Origin: an uncultured Elusimicrobia bacterium
Lineage (GTDB): Bacteria > Elusimicrobiota > Elusimicrobia > Elusimicrobiales > Elusimicrobiaceae
Direction of reading: 5' to 3'
Assembly: GCA_947306425.1 (NCBI GenBank)
Contig: CAMZGO010000006.1
Coordinates: 1-64,000, forward strand
Length of the DNA: 64,000 nucleotides
Both the position numbers and the translations under genes were made by a program. The notes beneath the pieces were generated by a model, which was not told the DNA's origin, made no database searches, and saw only the letters and a program-made list of their open reading frames with translations. Positions 17,642 through 25,657 of this stretch are shown here, one piece after another; the first letter of the stretch is position 1; each line of letters starts with the position of its first letter.

Positions 17642-18739
17642 CTAACCTTCCTCTTCCTCTGGTTCCGTACGCCAATTGTTTATGGTAGTACCAAGCATTT
17701 GCCCTATAAAATTGACTAAGGAAATCATCTTAGTATACTCCATATGTTTTGGCCCGACTATGCCGATAAGGCCCACGGTCTTACCCCCGACCTTACAGGC
17801 AGAGGAAATTATGCTCAAGTTTTTAAGTTCCTGCATTTGGTTTTCAGCCCCGATGGTGACAGATATTTGGTTTTGGCTGTTTGATTTTTGCAAATTTTGC
17901 ATTTTTTCGTTTAAGAGCAAAGCAAATTTATTGCGCTCTTCCATAACACGCATCATTTGGCCGAAATCCATAAAGTCCTCAGGGGAGACTGTATCAATTA
18001 ACTCGCTTAAACCTTCAATATATAATTGGTCTGCATTTGTTTGATTTTCAGACAATTCCTTTAATATATTGTAGGCGAGTTCCGTTAAACCGTCCGGGTC
18101 ACATTGCCCTTGGTTTAAAGCAGTCCATAAAATACGTTGTGCCGAACGGTAACTTTTACCAGATATCTGTTCATTAATAAAAGCGTTCACTATCACTAAA
18201 CGTGCCGGCGAAATTGGTTTTCTTATTCTTACCGGCCAATGTTTTATGGTGCCTTCTTCTGTAACTAATACTGCTAAAATATTACAAGGCCCAAGCGGAA
18301 TAAAATCAAGGCGTTGTACGGTGGATTCTTCCACACTGTTTTGCAGGACAAACCCTGCCGAGTGAGTTAAAGCAGACAGCATTTTGCAGGTCTGCGTCAT
18401 CAGGCGGTTTACTTCGCCTATATTTCGTTTATACTCATCCTCTATTCTTTGACGCTCTTTTACCGCTATTTTTTGTATTTTTGAAAGGTAGTCAACATAA
18501 AACCTGTAAGCTTTGTCGGTCGGTATTCTTCCGCCGGAGGCATGCGGCTGATATAAAAAGCCGTCCTCTTCAAGCTTTTTCATTATGTTTCTTATAGTCG
18601 CGCTGGAAACACCTTTTAAGCCCTTTTGGGCTACAAGTTCCGAGCCAATGGGTTTTCTGTTTTCCACAAATTCTTGAATAATCATTCTAAGAATTTTTTC
18701 TTCCCTATCTTTTACAACTTCCGGTTTTAGTATTCTCAT
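17642..18739 (-). CDS. hrcA: Heat-inducible repressor HrcA
   Basis: Repressor that binds CIRCE operators and senses free GroEL. The winged-helix N-terminus shows KGVSSATIRNIMKKLEEDGF and YQPHASGGRIPTDKAYRFYV, both typical. A GAF-like dimerisation core follows. At 365 aa it is slightly longer than many homologues. It is the first gene of its operon and lies downstream of the CIRCE sites at 18798-18874, so it should repress itself and groESL. Confidence 0.95.
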   Translation of the reverse strand: MRILKPEVVKDREEKILRMIIQEFVENRKPIGSELVAQKGLKGVSSATIRNIMKKLEEDGFLYQPHASGGRIPTDKAYRFYVDYLSKIQKIAVKERQRIEDEYKRNIGEVNRLMTQTCKMLSALTHSAGFVLQNSVEESTVQRLDFIPLGPCNILAVLVTEEGTIKHWPVRIRKPISPARLVIVNAFINEQISGKSYRSAQRILWTALNQGQCDPDGLTELAYNILKELSENQTNADQLYIEGLSELIDTVSPEDFMDFGQMMRVMEERNKFALLLNEKMQNLQKSNSQNQISVTIGAENQMQELKNLSIISSACKVGGKTVGLIGIVGPKHMEYTKMISLVNFIGQMLGTTINNWRTEPEEEEG

Positions 18740-18797
18740 AACTCAACCTTTCTTTTAATGGGTTTTTTATTTTTTACCCGTGCCTTGCCGCTTATTT

Positions 18798-18824
18798 TTA
18801 GCAACCTGTTTAAGCGACTGCTAA
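18798..18824 (-). promoter_or_regulatory. CIRCE operator of hrcA-grpE-dnaK-dnaJ, proximal site
   Basis: On the minus strand this reads TTAGCAGTC-N9-GGTTGCTAA, close to the consensus TTAGCACTC-N9-GAGTGCTAA. It directly follows the -10 box and covers the expected transcription start, the usual place for HrcA. Confidence 0.85.
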
Positions 18825-18825
18825 T

Positions 18826-18874
18826 ATTGTATATAATATTTTCAAAATTGTCAATCCCCTTTTTAGAGTGCTAA
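18826..18874 (-). promoter_or_regulatory. Heat-shock promoter with an upstream CIRCE half-site
   Basis: On the minus strand TTGACA (plus 18849-18854) and TACAAT (plus 18826-18831) are spaced 17 bp apart. A perfect CIRCE half, TTAGCACTC (plus 18866-18874), lies upstream. Nine bases later the second half is replaced by GATTGACAA, which contains the -35. The same layout occurs at groES (46741-46767). Confidence 0.8.
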
Positions 18875-18913
18875 TTTAGATTTTAGTTTTTCAGAGGTTA
18901 AAATAAACAAAAA

Positions 18914-18933
18914 CTTGCTATAATATTAGTATG
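18914..18933 (+). promoter_or_regulatory. Extended -10 promoter, leaderless start of the DUF2207 gene
   Basis: CTTGC-TATAAT (-10 at 18919-18924) is followed by six bases and the ATG at 18931. There is no ribosome site. The -10 is perfect and extended by TGC. Confidence 0.7.
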
Positions 18934-20667
18934 AAAAAATTTCTTAAGTTATTTATATTTGTGCTTTGTTTATGTTTTTCTTTGCCTGTTTTGGCGGAAG
19001 AAAAAATAAATAATTTTGAAGTATATTTTACTTTAAATGAAGATGCTTCCGCTACCGTAAAAGAATATATTACCGTTACGGCAGAACACGACAAAATCAA
19101 ACGCGGTTTGTACCGAAATATCCCGCAAGACAGCGGCAGAAATATTAAAATAGAATCTCTTTATTTAGATGGGAAAGAACATCCTTATGTCGTAAAAAGT
19201 GAAGCAGGTGTTATAAATGTCAGTTTCGGTACGGAGGAACTTCTACCCTTTGGCGAACATACTTATGTATTAACCTATGCTTTGGAGCATACACTTTCAA
19301 CGGGTTTCTTTCGCGATTTTCTGCTTTGGCCCGTCACCGGAGGTTCTTGGACTTTGCCTATAGATAAGGCCTCTTTCTTTTTAAGCGTGCCTTACGCTGT
19401 TACGCCGATAAAAGAAAAAATTATTTCCTACACCGATGGTAAAAAAACAAAAGATTTTGTTCAAACAGAAAGTAATGTCTTTACTTTTCATGCTGCCAAA
19501 CCTTTAAAAGAGGGGGAGATGTTCAGTATATATTTCCCGATGAAAAAGGGCATATTCCAATTTAAATGGTATGAAATAGAATATATGCCTGCTTTTCTTT
19601 GTTTTCTGATTGTCATATACTACTTTATTATATGGTACCTAATCGGGCGCGATCCGGCAAAAAGTAAATTGCCTTATCGTATAAAACCTCCGAAGGGCGT
19701 TTCCGCCGGTTTTGCAAGTTATTTTTTAAACGGTCCTTTTAGTCCTAAAAATTTGGCAACGGTATTTGCTTCTTTAGTTGTCAAGAAAAAAATAAAACTT
19801 ACTTTCCCTAAATGGAAACCTGCCGAATGCGAAAAAATAGACGATGCATACGGGGATTTAGAGGAAGACGAAATCCGTTTAATGATGTCCATACCGGACG
19901 AATTTAAATTTAACAAAGAGGGTTTAAAGTATTTGCACAAAGGATTGGTATCTATCAATTATTATTATGAAAATAAAATAGGAGATTATGTCATAAATAA
20001 TTTTATATATATGATTTTCCCTATAGTATTTTTTGTTGTTATTTTGTTTTATTTTAATGAGCAAGGGGTTATACCTGAAATTTTGCTTGCACTCATTGTA
20101 AATTTTTTGGTACCTATAATAATAGGAGTGTATACAAAAAATATAAGAAAAATTATATGGATAGTTGCAGTTTTTATAATCGGTACCGGGGCTTTGTTTT
20201 CTTACATAACATCTTCCGTTTTTTTACTTAACCCAAATGTTTTGGCCATATTAATTACAACTTTTCTTACGGCACTTTTTACACATTTAATGAATAATTT
20301 AATGTTTGAAGGTGTGGTCTTGCGGGATGAACTTGATGCCTTTAAAGAATATATGAGCATAGCGGAAAGGGACCGCGTTGCCCTTTCTAATCCGTCGGTA
20401 GCAGGAAGAATATTTTGCGATTATTTACCCTATGCTTATGCTTTTGGGATGGAAAGTATTTGGTTTAAAAAGTTTAAAAATAAAATTGATTTCCGCTTAA
20501 GAGATATATATGAACCGATGGCTACCAAATCTGTTTTAAGCGTAGGGCTTTTAGTAACGATTACTTCTGCTATGAACTCCGGTAAAGTGGGTGATAGTTT
20601 GATAGGTAAATTCGGCGGCGGTGGTTTTGTCGGCAAAGGCCGCTTTGGTGGTGGCGGCGGAAGGTAA
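18931..20667 (+). CDS. DUF2207 membrane protein
   Basis: A 578-aa envelope protein of the DUF2207 family. The signal peptide (1-22, ending VLAEEK) leads to an extracytoplasmic beta-rich domain with the family phrase IKRGLYRNIPQDS near 55. A membrane segment lies at about 222-240 (FLCFLIVIYYFIIWYLI), with further hydrophobic segments at about 350-450. The C-terminus is Gly-rich (GGGGFVGKGRFGGGGG), also usual for the family. The function is unknown. The gene is divergent from hrcA and its start lies six bases after a -10 box. Confidence 0.88.
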   Translation: MKKFLKLFIFVLCLCFSLPVLAEEKINNFEVYFTLNEDASATVKEYITVTAEHDKIKRGLYRNIPQDSGRNIKIESLYLDGKEHPYVVKSEAGVINVSFGTEELLPFGEHTYVLTYALEHTLSTGFFRDFLLWPVTGGSWTLPIDKASFFLSVPYAVTPIKEKIISYTDGKKTKDFVQTESNVFTFHAAKPLKEGEMFSIYFPMKKGIFQFKWYEIEYMPAFLCFLIVIYYFIIWYLIGRDPAKSKLPYRIKPPKGVSAGFASYFLNGPFSPKNLATVFASLVVKKKIKLTFPKWKPAECEKIDDAYGDLEEDEIRLMMSIPDEFKFNKEGLKYLHKGLVSINYYYENKIGDYVINNFIYMIFPIVFFVVILFYFNEQGVIPEILLALIVNFLVPIIIGVYTKNIRKIIWIVAVFIIGTGALFSYITSSVFLLNPNVLAILITTFLTALFTHLMNNLMFEGVVLRDELDAFKEYMSIAERDRVALSNPSVAGRIFCDYLPYAYAFGMESIWFKKFKNKIDFRLRDIYEPMATKSVLSVGLLVTITSAMNSGKVGDSLIGKFGGGGFVGKGRFGGGGGR

Positions 20668-20689
20668 AAGTTATGTTATTTTTACTTAA

Positions 20690-20718
20690 TTGAAAATACC
20701 TTTAAAAATTGTTATTAT
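20690..20718 (+). promoter_or_regulatory. Promoter of structured RNA copy A
   Basis: TTGAAA (20690-20695) and TATTAT (20713-20718) are separated by 17 bp, putting the RNA 5' end near 20725. It lies within the gap after the DUF2207 gene, so the RNA can be transcribed by itself. Confidence 0.6.
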
Positions 20719-20724
20719 AAAAAT

Positions 20725-20967
20725 AAAGGAGATTTTTTATGTAGGGTTAAGGGCCCTAAAAAAATTTATCTGTTTTTGGAACCGTATGTAGAATACGGAA
20801 GGCATTTGAGAAATCAAATGCGTCTTTAGTCGTCCAAAACAGTCGTGTCTTTGAATATATAAGTATCCGACGGGAGAAAGTATATTTAATTCTGCCGCCT
20901 TTATGGCGGCAGATACGGCTGTCGTGCTTGGGCTTGACTAAAGACCTCAAATATGACAGCCGTTTTT
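20725..20967 (+). ncRNA. Structured RNA copy A (unrecognised family)
   Basis: Visible pairings in order: 5' hairpin TAGGG/CCCTA (20742-20758); P1 CTGTTTTTGGA (20770-20780) with TCCAAAACAG (20833-20842), closing a domain with two hairpins, P2 (20782-20798) and P3 (20802-20821, GAAA loop); P4 (20851-20859 with 20881-20889); P5 CTGCCGCC/GGCGGCAG (20892-20912); and the terminator ACGGCTGTC/GACAGCCGT (20915-20963) with T5. The strand GTCTTTAGTC (20822-20831) exactly complements GACTAAAGAC (20936-20945) in the terminator loop, giving a pseudoknot. The same plan recurs at 30014 and 50026 with different sequence in the stems. The ATG at 20953 overlaps the terminator and is not taken as a start. Confidence 0.85.
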
Positions 20968-20994
20968 AATTGGCTGAATTTAAGAGGTAAATTT

Positions 20995-21399
20995 ATGACA
21001 AACGATATTAAAGAACAAATAAAAGAGTTCAGCGATCTTATAAAAAGATATCCCCATATAGAAGAATTTTATGTATACCGTGCTCATTTATATGAAAAAA
21101 CCAGACAATATCAAAAAGCCATGGAAGATTATAAGAAAATATTACCCGCATATTATCTTAATTTTGATATAGCAGGTATTTGCGAAAAAAATGATTTACT
21201 CAAAGAAGCGGAAATATACTATACCAAAGCAATAAACGAAAATAAAGAGAGTATTTATAAATATATCAACAGAATACATTTTTACATGCGAATAAAGGAA
21301 ATAGATAAAGCAATATTAGATTGCAAAACCGTATTAGAAATATCCCCGGAAAAAGAAACTGTTGCAACCCTTAAAAGAATATTAACCGAAGAAATATAA
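20995..21399 (+). CDS. Small TPR protein, partner of RNA copy A
   Basis: A 134-aa soluble helical protein with about three tetratricopeptide-like units (FYVYRAHLYEKTRQYQKAME, EAEIYYTKAINENKE, IDKAILDCKTVLEISPEKET). No signal peptide. I start it at the ATG 20995, which has an AGAGG site at 20983-20987; an earlier in-frame ATG at 20953 lies inside the RNA terminator. It is a clear paralogue of the protein at 30260-30667, well over half identical by eye. Both genes follow a copy of the same RNA a few bases after its terminator. The function is unknown; RNA binding or regulation by the RNA is inference. Confidence 0.85.
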   Translation: MTNDIKEQIKEFSDLIKRYPHIEEFYVYRAHLYEKTRQYQKAMEDYKKILPAYYLNFDIAGICEKNDLLKEAEIYYTKAINENKESIYKYINRIHFYMRIKEIDKAILDCKTVLEISPEKETVATLKRILTEEI

Positions 21400-21502
21400 A
21401 GCCAAACCGTGCACAACATCCGGCAAGTATTTTTGAGAAAAATTTGATTTTTACTTTGACATAAAGTCAAATCGAAAACTAAAACCTGACAAGTATTTTT
21501 TA

Positions 21503-21596
21503 GATAATTTTAACTTTTCTTTGACGACGTGTACCAAGAAGTAAAACGAACGAAGTGAGTTTGCGGTACTCTAGGAAAAGAAAAGTTAAAATTAGC
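21503..21596. repeat. Repeat element copy 2: 54-bp core in a palindrome
   Basis: The core at 21523-21576 is identical to 190-243. The arms at 21503-21522 and 21577-21596 are inverted repeats of each other at 19 of 20 positions (AATTTTAACTTTTC against GAAAAGTTAAAATT). They do not resemble the arms of copy 1. The element lies in the gap between the TPR gene and cdsA. That gap also holds a small hairpin (TTTGACATAAAGTCAAA, 21455-21471) and two near-identical CAAGTATTTTT stretches (about 21424 and 21490). Confidence 0.75.
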
Positions 21597-21667
21597 AAAA
21601 AAGAATTTGACAGCAAAGAATAGTTTTTTGCAGACTACCTATTTTCGTAATGATAAAGTTGTTCAAA

Positions 21668-21687
21668 TTTGCTAAAATGTTTATATG
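21668..21687 (+). promoter_or_regulatory. Extended -10 promoter, leaderless start of cdsA
   Basis: TTTGC-TAAAAT (-10 at 21673-21678) is followed by six bases and the ATG at 21685. No ribosome site is present. Confidence 0.65.
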
Positions 21688-22506
21688 TTATTACCAAGAA
21701 TCCTAACCGCACTAGTCGGCATACCGCTAGTGATTGCTTCCATCTATTATGGCAGCATTTTCTATATGGCTTTTGTTGCAGCCATCACCCTGCTTTGTTT
21801 GTATGAATACGGGGTCATTTTATTTACTGCTAAAAAACCGATAAATCGTATATCATTAATTGTTTTTGGTTTTTTAATGATGGTTGGTGCTACGGTCGGT
21901 ACTCTACCTGTTGTAGAAGGTAGCGCGGCAGTATACTTGCCAAACTTTTTTATTGCAATAACTTTGTTCGGTATTTTATTTGTAGAAATTTTATCTCCTA
22001 AACGTTCGTTGGAGCGTGTGGCAAATACTTTTCTAGGCGTTATGCTTATACCTTGGGCTTTGGTGCATTTAGTGTCAATTCGTGAACTTGAACCGTATGG
22101 GGAATATTTTACCTTCATTTTATTTTTTACTATATGGGCAGCAGATATTTTTGCCTATTTTATCGGCACATGGCTTGGTAAGCACCGTCTTAATAAAGCA
22201 GTCAGCCCAAAGAAAAGTTGGGAAGGCGCCATTGCAGCAGTCGTTTTTGGTACAGCAACGACTTTGTTTTGCTGGGATTTATTTTTCCCGCATTATCTGA
22301 CTTTAAACCAAGTAATAATTTTGGGCGTCTTAATTTCGGTAATTTCCCAAATTTCCGATTTGGCTGAAAGTTTGATAAAGCGCAGTGTCGGTGTTAAAGA
22401 TTCTTCCGGCATTTTGCCCGGGCACGGCGGTATTTTTGACAGGTTTGACGGTTTTATTTTAACAGCGCCGATTATTTATTATGTTGCGCTTTATATGACT
22501 AAATGA
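21685..22506 (+). CDS. cdsA: Phosphatidate cytidylyltransferase
   Basis: Inner-membrane enzyme that makes CDP-diacylglycerol from phosphatidate and CTP, the branch point of phospholipid synthesis. It has about seven or eight membrane segments. The family signature is clear near the C-terminus: SPKKSWEGAIA and SLIKRSVGVKDSSG, followed by LPGHGGIFDRFDG. Length 273 aa. It overlaps dxr by 4 nt. The neighbouring CTP synthase (35061) would supply its substrate, although that gene is not in the same operon. Confidence 0.95.
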   Translation: MLLPRILTALVGIPLVIASIYYGSIFYMAFVAAITLLCLYEYGVILFTAKKPINRISLIVFGFLMMVGATVGTLPVVEGSAAVYLPNFFIAITLFGILFVEILSPKRSLERVANTFLGVMLIPWALVHLVSIRELEPYGEYFTFILFFTIWAADIFAYFIGTWLGKHRLNKAVSPKKSWEGAIAAVVFGTATTLFCWDLFFPHYLTLNQVIILGVLISVISQISDLAESLIKRSVGVKDSSGILPGHGGIFDRFDGFILTAPIIYYVALYMTK

Positions 22507-23681
22507 TGAAAAATATTGTTATTTTGGGTTCAACGGGCTCTATCGGTGTATCAGCTTTGGATGTAATCAAAAATTTAGGCCCTAATTTTAAGGTTCTTGC
22601 AATTACTGCAAACAAAAATACAAAATTATTTTTGGAGCAGGTCCAAACTTTTTCTCCGCTTTATGCTGTTGTTTACGATAAAGAAAGTTATAAAGAAATA
22701 AAACCCTTGATGCCTAAAACAACAAAATTACTTGGCCCGGATATTGAATCCCTTAACTTTTTGGCTTCTTTGCCTGAGGCGGACCTTATTATAAACGGTC
22801 TTGTCGGCAGCATTGGCTTTATGCCGTTAATTTCGGCAATTAAGGCCGGTAAAACTATTGCTCTTGCAAATAAGGAGCCGATTGTCATGGCAGGCGCACC
22901 TTTAATGCAAGAGTGTCAAAGGTGGAATGCAACTATTTTGCCGGTTGATTCTGAGCCTTCTGCCGTCTTTCAGTGTCTTGAAAATGTTGACAGCCGCACT
23001 TATCATAAAGCGAAAGGTGTTTCAAAGATTTTATTAACCGCATCCGGCGGGCCGTTTTTTAAATATCAGGGCCCGTTAGATGAAGTTACTCCGGCGCAAG
23101 CGTTGAAACATCCGCGTTGGAAAATGGGCAAAAAGATTACAATAGATTCCGCCACTTTAATGAATAAGGGTTTTGAAACTATTGAAATTATGCACCTTTT
23201 TAATTTGCCGCTTGAGAAGGTAAAAATTGTTATACATCCGCAATCAATAGTTCATTCCGCGGTTGAATATGAGGACGGTTCAATTTTGGCTGATTTATCT
23301 AACCCCGATATGCGTTTGCCGATACAGTATGCTATAACTTATCCGCAACGGTTTCCCTCACCGGTAAATAAATTAACTTTACTTGAAATGCAGCATCTTG
23401 ATTTTTATGAGCCCGATTTTTCGCGCTTTCCCTGCCTTGCGCTTGCGCTTGATGCAATTAAAAAAGGCGGCGGTTATCCTGCTGTTTTAAACGGTGCAGA
23501 TGAAGCGGCAGTAGCTGCATTTTTAGAAGGTAAAATTTTGTTTACTGATATTGCGAAAGTGATAGAAAAAGTTTTAAGTATTTTTAAGCCTTCAGCCGGC
23601 CCTTTAACCTTACACGGTGCTGCCGAAATTAATGAGTGGGCCAAGCTTACCGCCGCAGAAAAAATAAAAACGCTTGCTTAA
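22503..23681 (+). CDS. dxr: 1-deoxy-D-xylulose 5-phosphate reductoisomerase
   Basis: Second enzyme of the methylerythritol phosphate route to isoprenoids; uses NADPH and a divalent metal. The NADPH-binding start is ILGSTGSIGVSALDVI. Active-site segments are ANKEPIV, PVDSEPSAVFQCL and LTASGGPF, followed by TIDSATLMNKGFE and HPQSIVHSAVEY. The 392-aa length is normal. The 4-nt overlap with cdsA shows coupled translation. It converges with the gene ending at 23700, and no clear terminator is seen between them. Confidence 0.97.
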   Translation: MMKNIVILGSTGSIGVSALDVIKNLGPNFKVLAITANKNTKLFLEQVQTFSPLYAVVYDKESYKEIKPLMPKTTKLLGPDIESLNFLASLPEADLIINGLVGSIGFMPLISAIKAGKTIALANKEPIVMAGAPLMQECQRWNATILPVDSEPSAVFQCLENVDSRTYHKAKGVSKILLTASGGPFFKYQGPLDEVTPAQALKHPRWKMGKKITIDSATLMNKGFETIEIMHLFNLPLEKVKIVIHPQSIVHSAVEYEDGSILADLSNPDMRLPIQYAITYPQRFPSPVNKLTLLEMQHLDFYEPDFSRFPCLALALDAIKKGGGYPAVLNGADEAAVAAFLEGKILFTDIAKVIEKVLSIFKPSAGPLTLHGAAEINEWAKLTAAEKIKTLA

Positions 23682-23699
23682 ATTGTTGTATAAAATCTA

Positions 23700-25211
23700 T
23701 TATGATTTAGTGCAATTTTCATTTAAAGCAAAACATTGCCAGGCCATTTCATTGATATCATTTTCAACTTGCTCAAAGAAAGTAGCATAAAGTGCCTTTT
23801 CAAAATTGTAGTGCATTTGTAAATAATCTTTCTGTTGTTCTAAAGTCAAATTATCTTCTTCAAGATATTGTGCAAAAGCATTCGCGAAATTATTGTCATA
23901 TGTACTGTTATAAACCAATTTTAAAGTATTACCATTGGCTAAAGTATCGGAAATTTCATCAATGTTATCAAGATAAGCGGTGGAAGGATTATGGTCGGTA
24001 TATGTTCTTATAACTTCTTCTGCTATATTTACGGCAACCATTGCACTTAATGTCAAAATAGTGTTGCCTTTGGGTTTAATATTTTTTTCTGCCCATTTTG
24101 TAAAACTTTCTACCCACTCTTTTGCATCAGGTAATACTTTTTGCAATTCCTTTAAAGGGACATCTTTAAGCATTTTATTTAGTGTTTTTGCATTTTTAGG
24201 TGTAAGGTCTCCAAAATTATATTCCAAGGCATCTACTCTTAATAAGGTCCTTTCGCCTTTATTCCAAGGTATTCTGACGTGGCCTGATTTATTGGTTTGG
24301 TACACAGGGTCAGCAAGTATAGTCATATTTTGCAATACCGAAATTTTTGCAAGCATTTGGCGTTCGGCTCTGGGCAAGGATTTATCTGTAATCATTTCAC
24401 TTAACATATTGAGAAATGATTTTAATGAGGATTTGTCTGCCGATTCTTTTAAAATATCTTTAATAAGTTTTGCCTGATTTTCCGATACAAAATTTTGTAC
24501 GGAAAATTGCCACATCAAAGAAGGTAAAGTATTTCTGTATAAATTTTCCGTATAAGCGGAGGGGGTTTTTTCTGTAAATAATTTAAGTATAAGATTATTT
24601 TGTGTAAGTTCCGATAAAAATAAATTTAAAGAATATTGCCTGTGGCCGTAAATTAATGCTTGGTCATAATAAGCTTTTGTAAATGTTTCAATTAATTCCC
24701 TGTTATTTTCCTGTGACATTATTTTAACCATATCGGTTTTTATGGTTCTTGTTATGCTTGCTAAACTCTTTTCATTACCGATAAAAAGATTTTCTTGAAG
24801 TTTGTTAACTATTTTTTGTGCTTCGGTTTTTACCGTTATTAAAGTAAAGTCCTTTTTTGCTAGGCCTTCTTCCACCAAAAAATAGTAATCAATGCTTTTT
24901 AATAAGTCTTTATTTGCAGCGTGTTTTCTTAAAGATTTTAAAAATTCGGTTCTTTCTTTTTGCGGAATATTTTTTATTTCTTCTTTTAATACGTTTCCGA
25001 AATTCATTAAGGTTTTGTTATCTTCTTTTGTAATTTGTTCTAAGGCATTATAGATATTTTGTTTGGCAATTTCCGGTGTTTTAATTAATTCGCTTTCTAT
25101 TTGTTTTTGGGTTTGTTTTAAATCAAATTGAATGTCTATTGCCTTTGCCGAGCGTGCAAAGACAATGCAAAGTGTTAGAAGCGAGATAAATAAAAGGTTT
25201 TTTAATTTCAT
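23700..25211 (-). CDS. Secreted helical protein under the shared operator (E1)
   Basis: Not recognised. From the ATG at 25211, which has AGGAG 8 nt before it, the protein is 503 aa; an upstream in-frame ATG at 25247 lacks a ribosome site. It has a signal peptide (about 1-25, ending RSAKAID) and a long, strongly helical, charged body. One hydrophobic stretch lies near 375-390 (ILTLSAMVAVNIAEEVI) and cysteines near the end. Its promoter carries the palindromic operator at 25276-25297, shared with the genes at 39263, 48966 and 54848. Build and control suggest a group of envelope proteins acting together. Confidence 0.7.
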   Translation of the reverse strand: MKLKNLLFISLLTLCIVFARSAKAIDIQFDLKQTQKQIESELIKTPEIAKQNIYNALEQITKEDNKTLMNFGNVLKEEIKNIPQKERTEFLKSLRKHAANKDLLKSIDYYFLVEEGLAKKDFTLITVKTEAQKIVNKLQENLFIGNEKSLASITRTIKTDMVKIMSQENNRELIETFTKAYYDQALIYGHRQYSLNLFLSELTQNNLILKLFTEKTPSAYTENLYRNTLPSLMWQFSVQNFVSENQAKLIKDILKESADKSSLKSFLNMLSEMITDKSLPRAERQMLAKISVLQNMTILADPVYQTNKSGHVRIPWNKGERTLLRVDALEYNFGDLTPKNAKTLNKMLKDVPLKELQKVLPDAKEWVESFTKWAEKNIKPKGNTILTLSAMVAVNIAEEVIRTYTDHNPSTAYLDNIDEISDTLANGNTLKLVYNSTYDNNFANAFAQYLEEDNLTLEQQKDYLQMHYNFEKALYATFFEQVENDINEMAWQCFALNENCTKS

Positions 25212-25261
25212 AGTAAGTTCTCCTAAACCTACACTTATATGATGCAATAAAATGAAGATAT

Positions 25262-25298
25262 TTGCAAGGGAAAAAGGGCCTTTTTTAAAATAGGTCTT
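25262..25298 (-). promoter_or_regulatory. Shared operator and -35, copy E1
   Basis: On the minus strand, AGACCTATTTTAAAA leads into AAGGCCC, then five bases, then CCCTTGCA. The -35 TTGCAA occupies plus 25262-25267. It aligns without gaps to E2 (40504-40540), E3 (54769-54805) and E4 (48875-48911). The -10 is less clear (CATCAT at 17 bp). Confidence 0.7.
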
Positions 25299-25303
25299 TA
25301 GTC

Positions 25304-25657
25304 TTATATTGATAAAATTTTTATAAAGTCCTCTTGGTTTATTAAGGCAAGCAATTTGGGGCGAAGGGTTACGGCCTTTTTACATTTTTTCAACAGGAAA
25401 ACACATAATGCCGCACCGCTTGGCGTGAAAACATAAGGCAAGCGTTTTGCATAACGCAGACGTTCTGCGTGAGTTAAGCAATAATTTTTGACCAAATCCC
25501 GTTTTTCTTCTTCTGTTAATATAAAGTAAGTTTCCGCAGGAAAAACGGAAATATTTCTTTTAAAAAAGGAAATAAAACTTTTTGGCAATAAATCTAAAGA
25601 AATTGCTAAATCCGAATCGGTTATAACTTGTGTGTTTCTGATTATTCTGAAATTCAT
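25304..25657 (-). CDS. ORF6N-domain protein
   Basis: A 117-aa protein whose pattern matches the ORF6N domain of phage antirepressor-type DNA-binding proteins: IRNTQVITDSDLAISL at the N-terminus, FKRNISVFPAETYFILTEEE in the middle and LPYVFTPSGAALCVF near residue 80. Its start overlaps the receiver-protein stop (ATGA), so the two are translationally coupled. A DNA-binding output of the receiver is possible but inferred. No other phage gene is nearby. Confidence 0.72.
   Translation of the reverse strand: MNFRIIRNTQVITDSDLAISLDLLPKSFISFFKRNISVFPAETYFILTEEEKRDLVKNYCLTHAERLRYAKRLPYVFTPSGAALCVFLLKKCKKAVTLRPKLLALINQEDFIKILSI

Noticed and set aside
20953-20994. Upstream ATG extending the first TPR protein by 14 residues
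   Set aside because: It lies within the RNA terminator stem and has no ribosome site. The ATG at 20995 has AGAGG and lines up with the start of the paralogue at 30260.
21455-21471. TTTGACATAAAGTCAAA as a terminator for the TPR gene
   Set aside because: The stem is short and no T-tract follows it on either strand.
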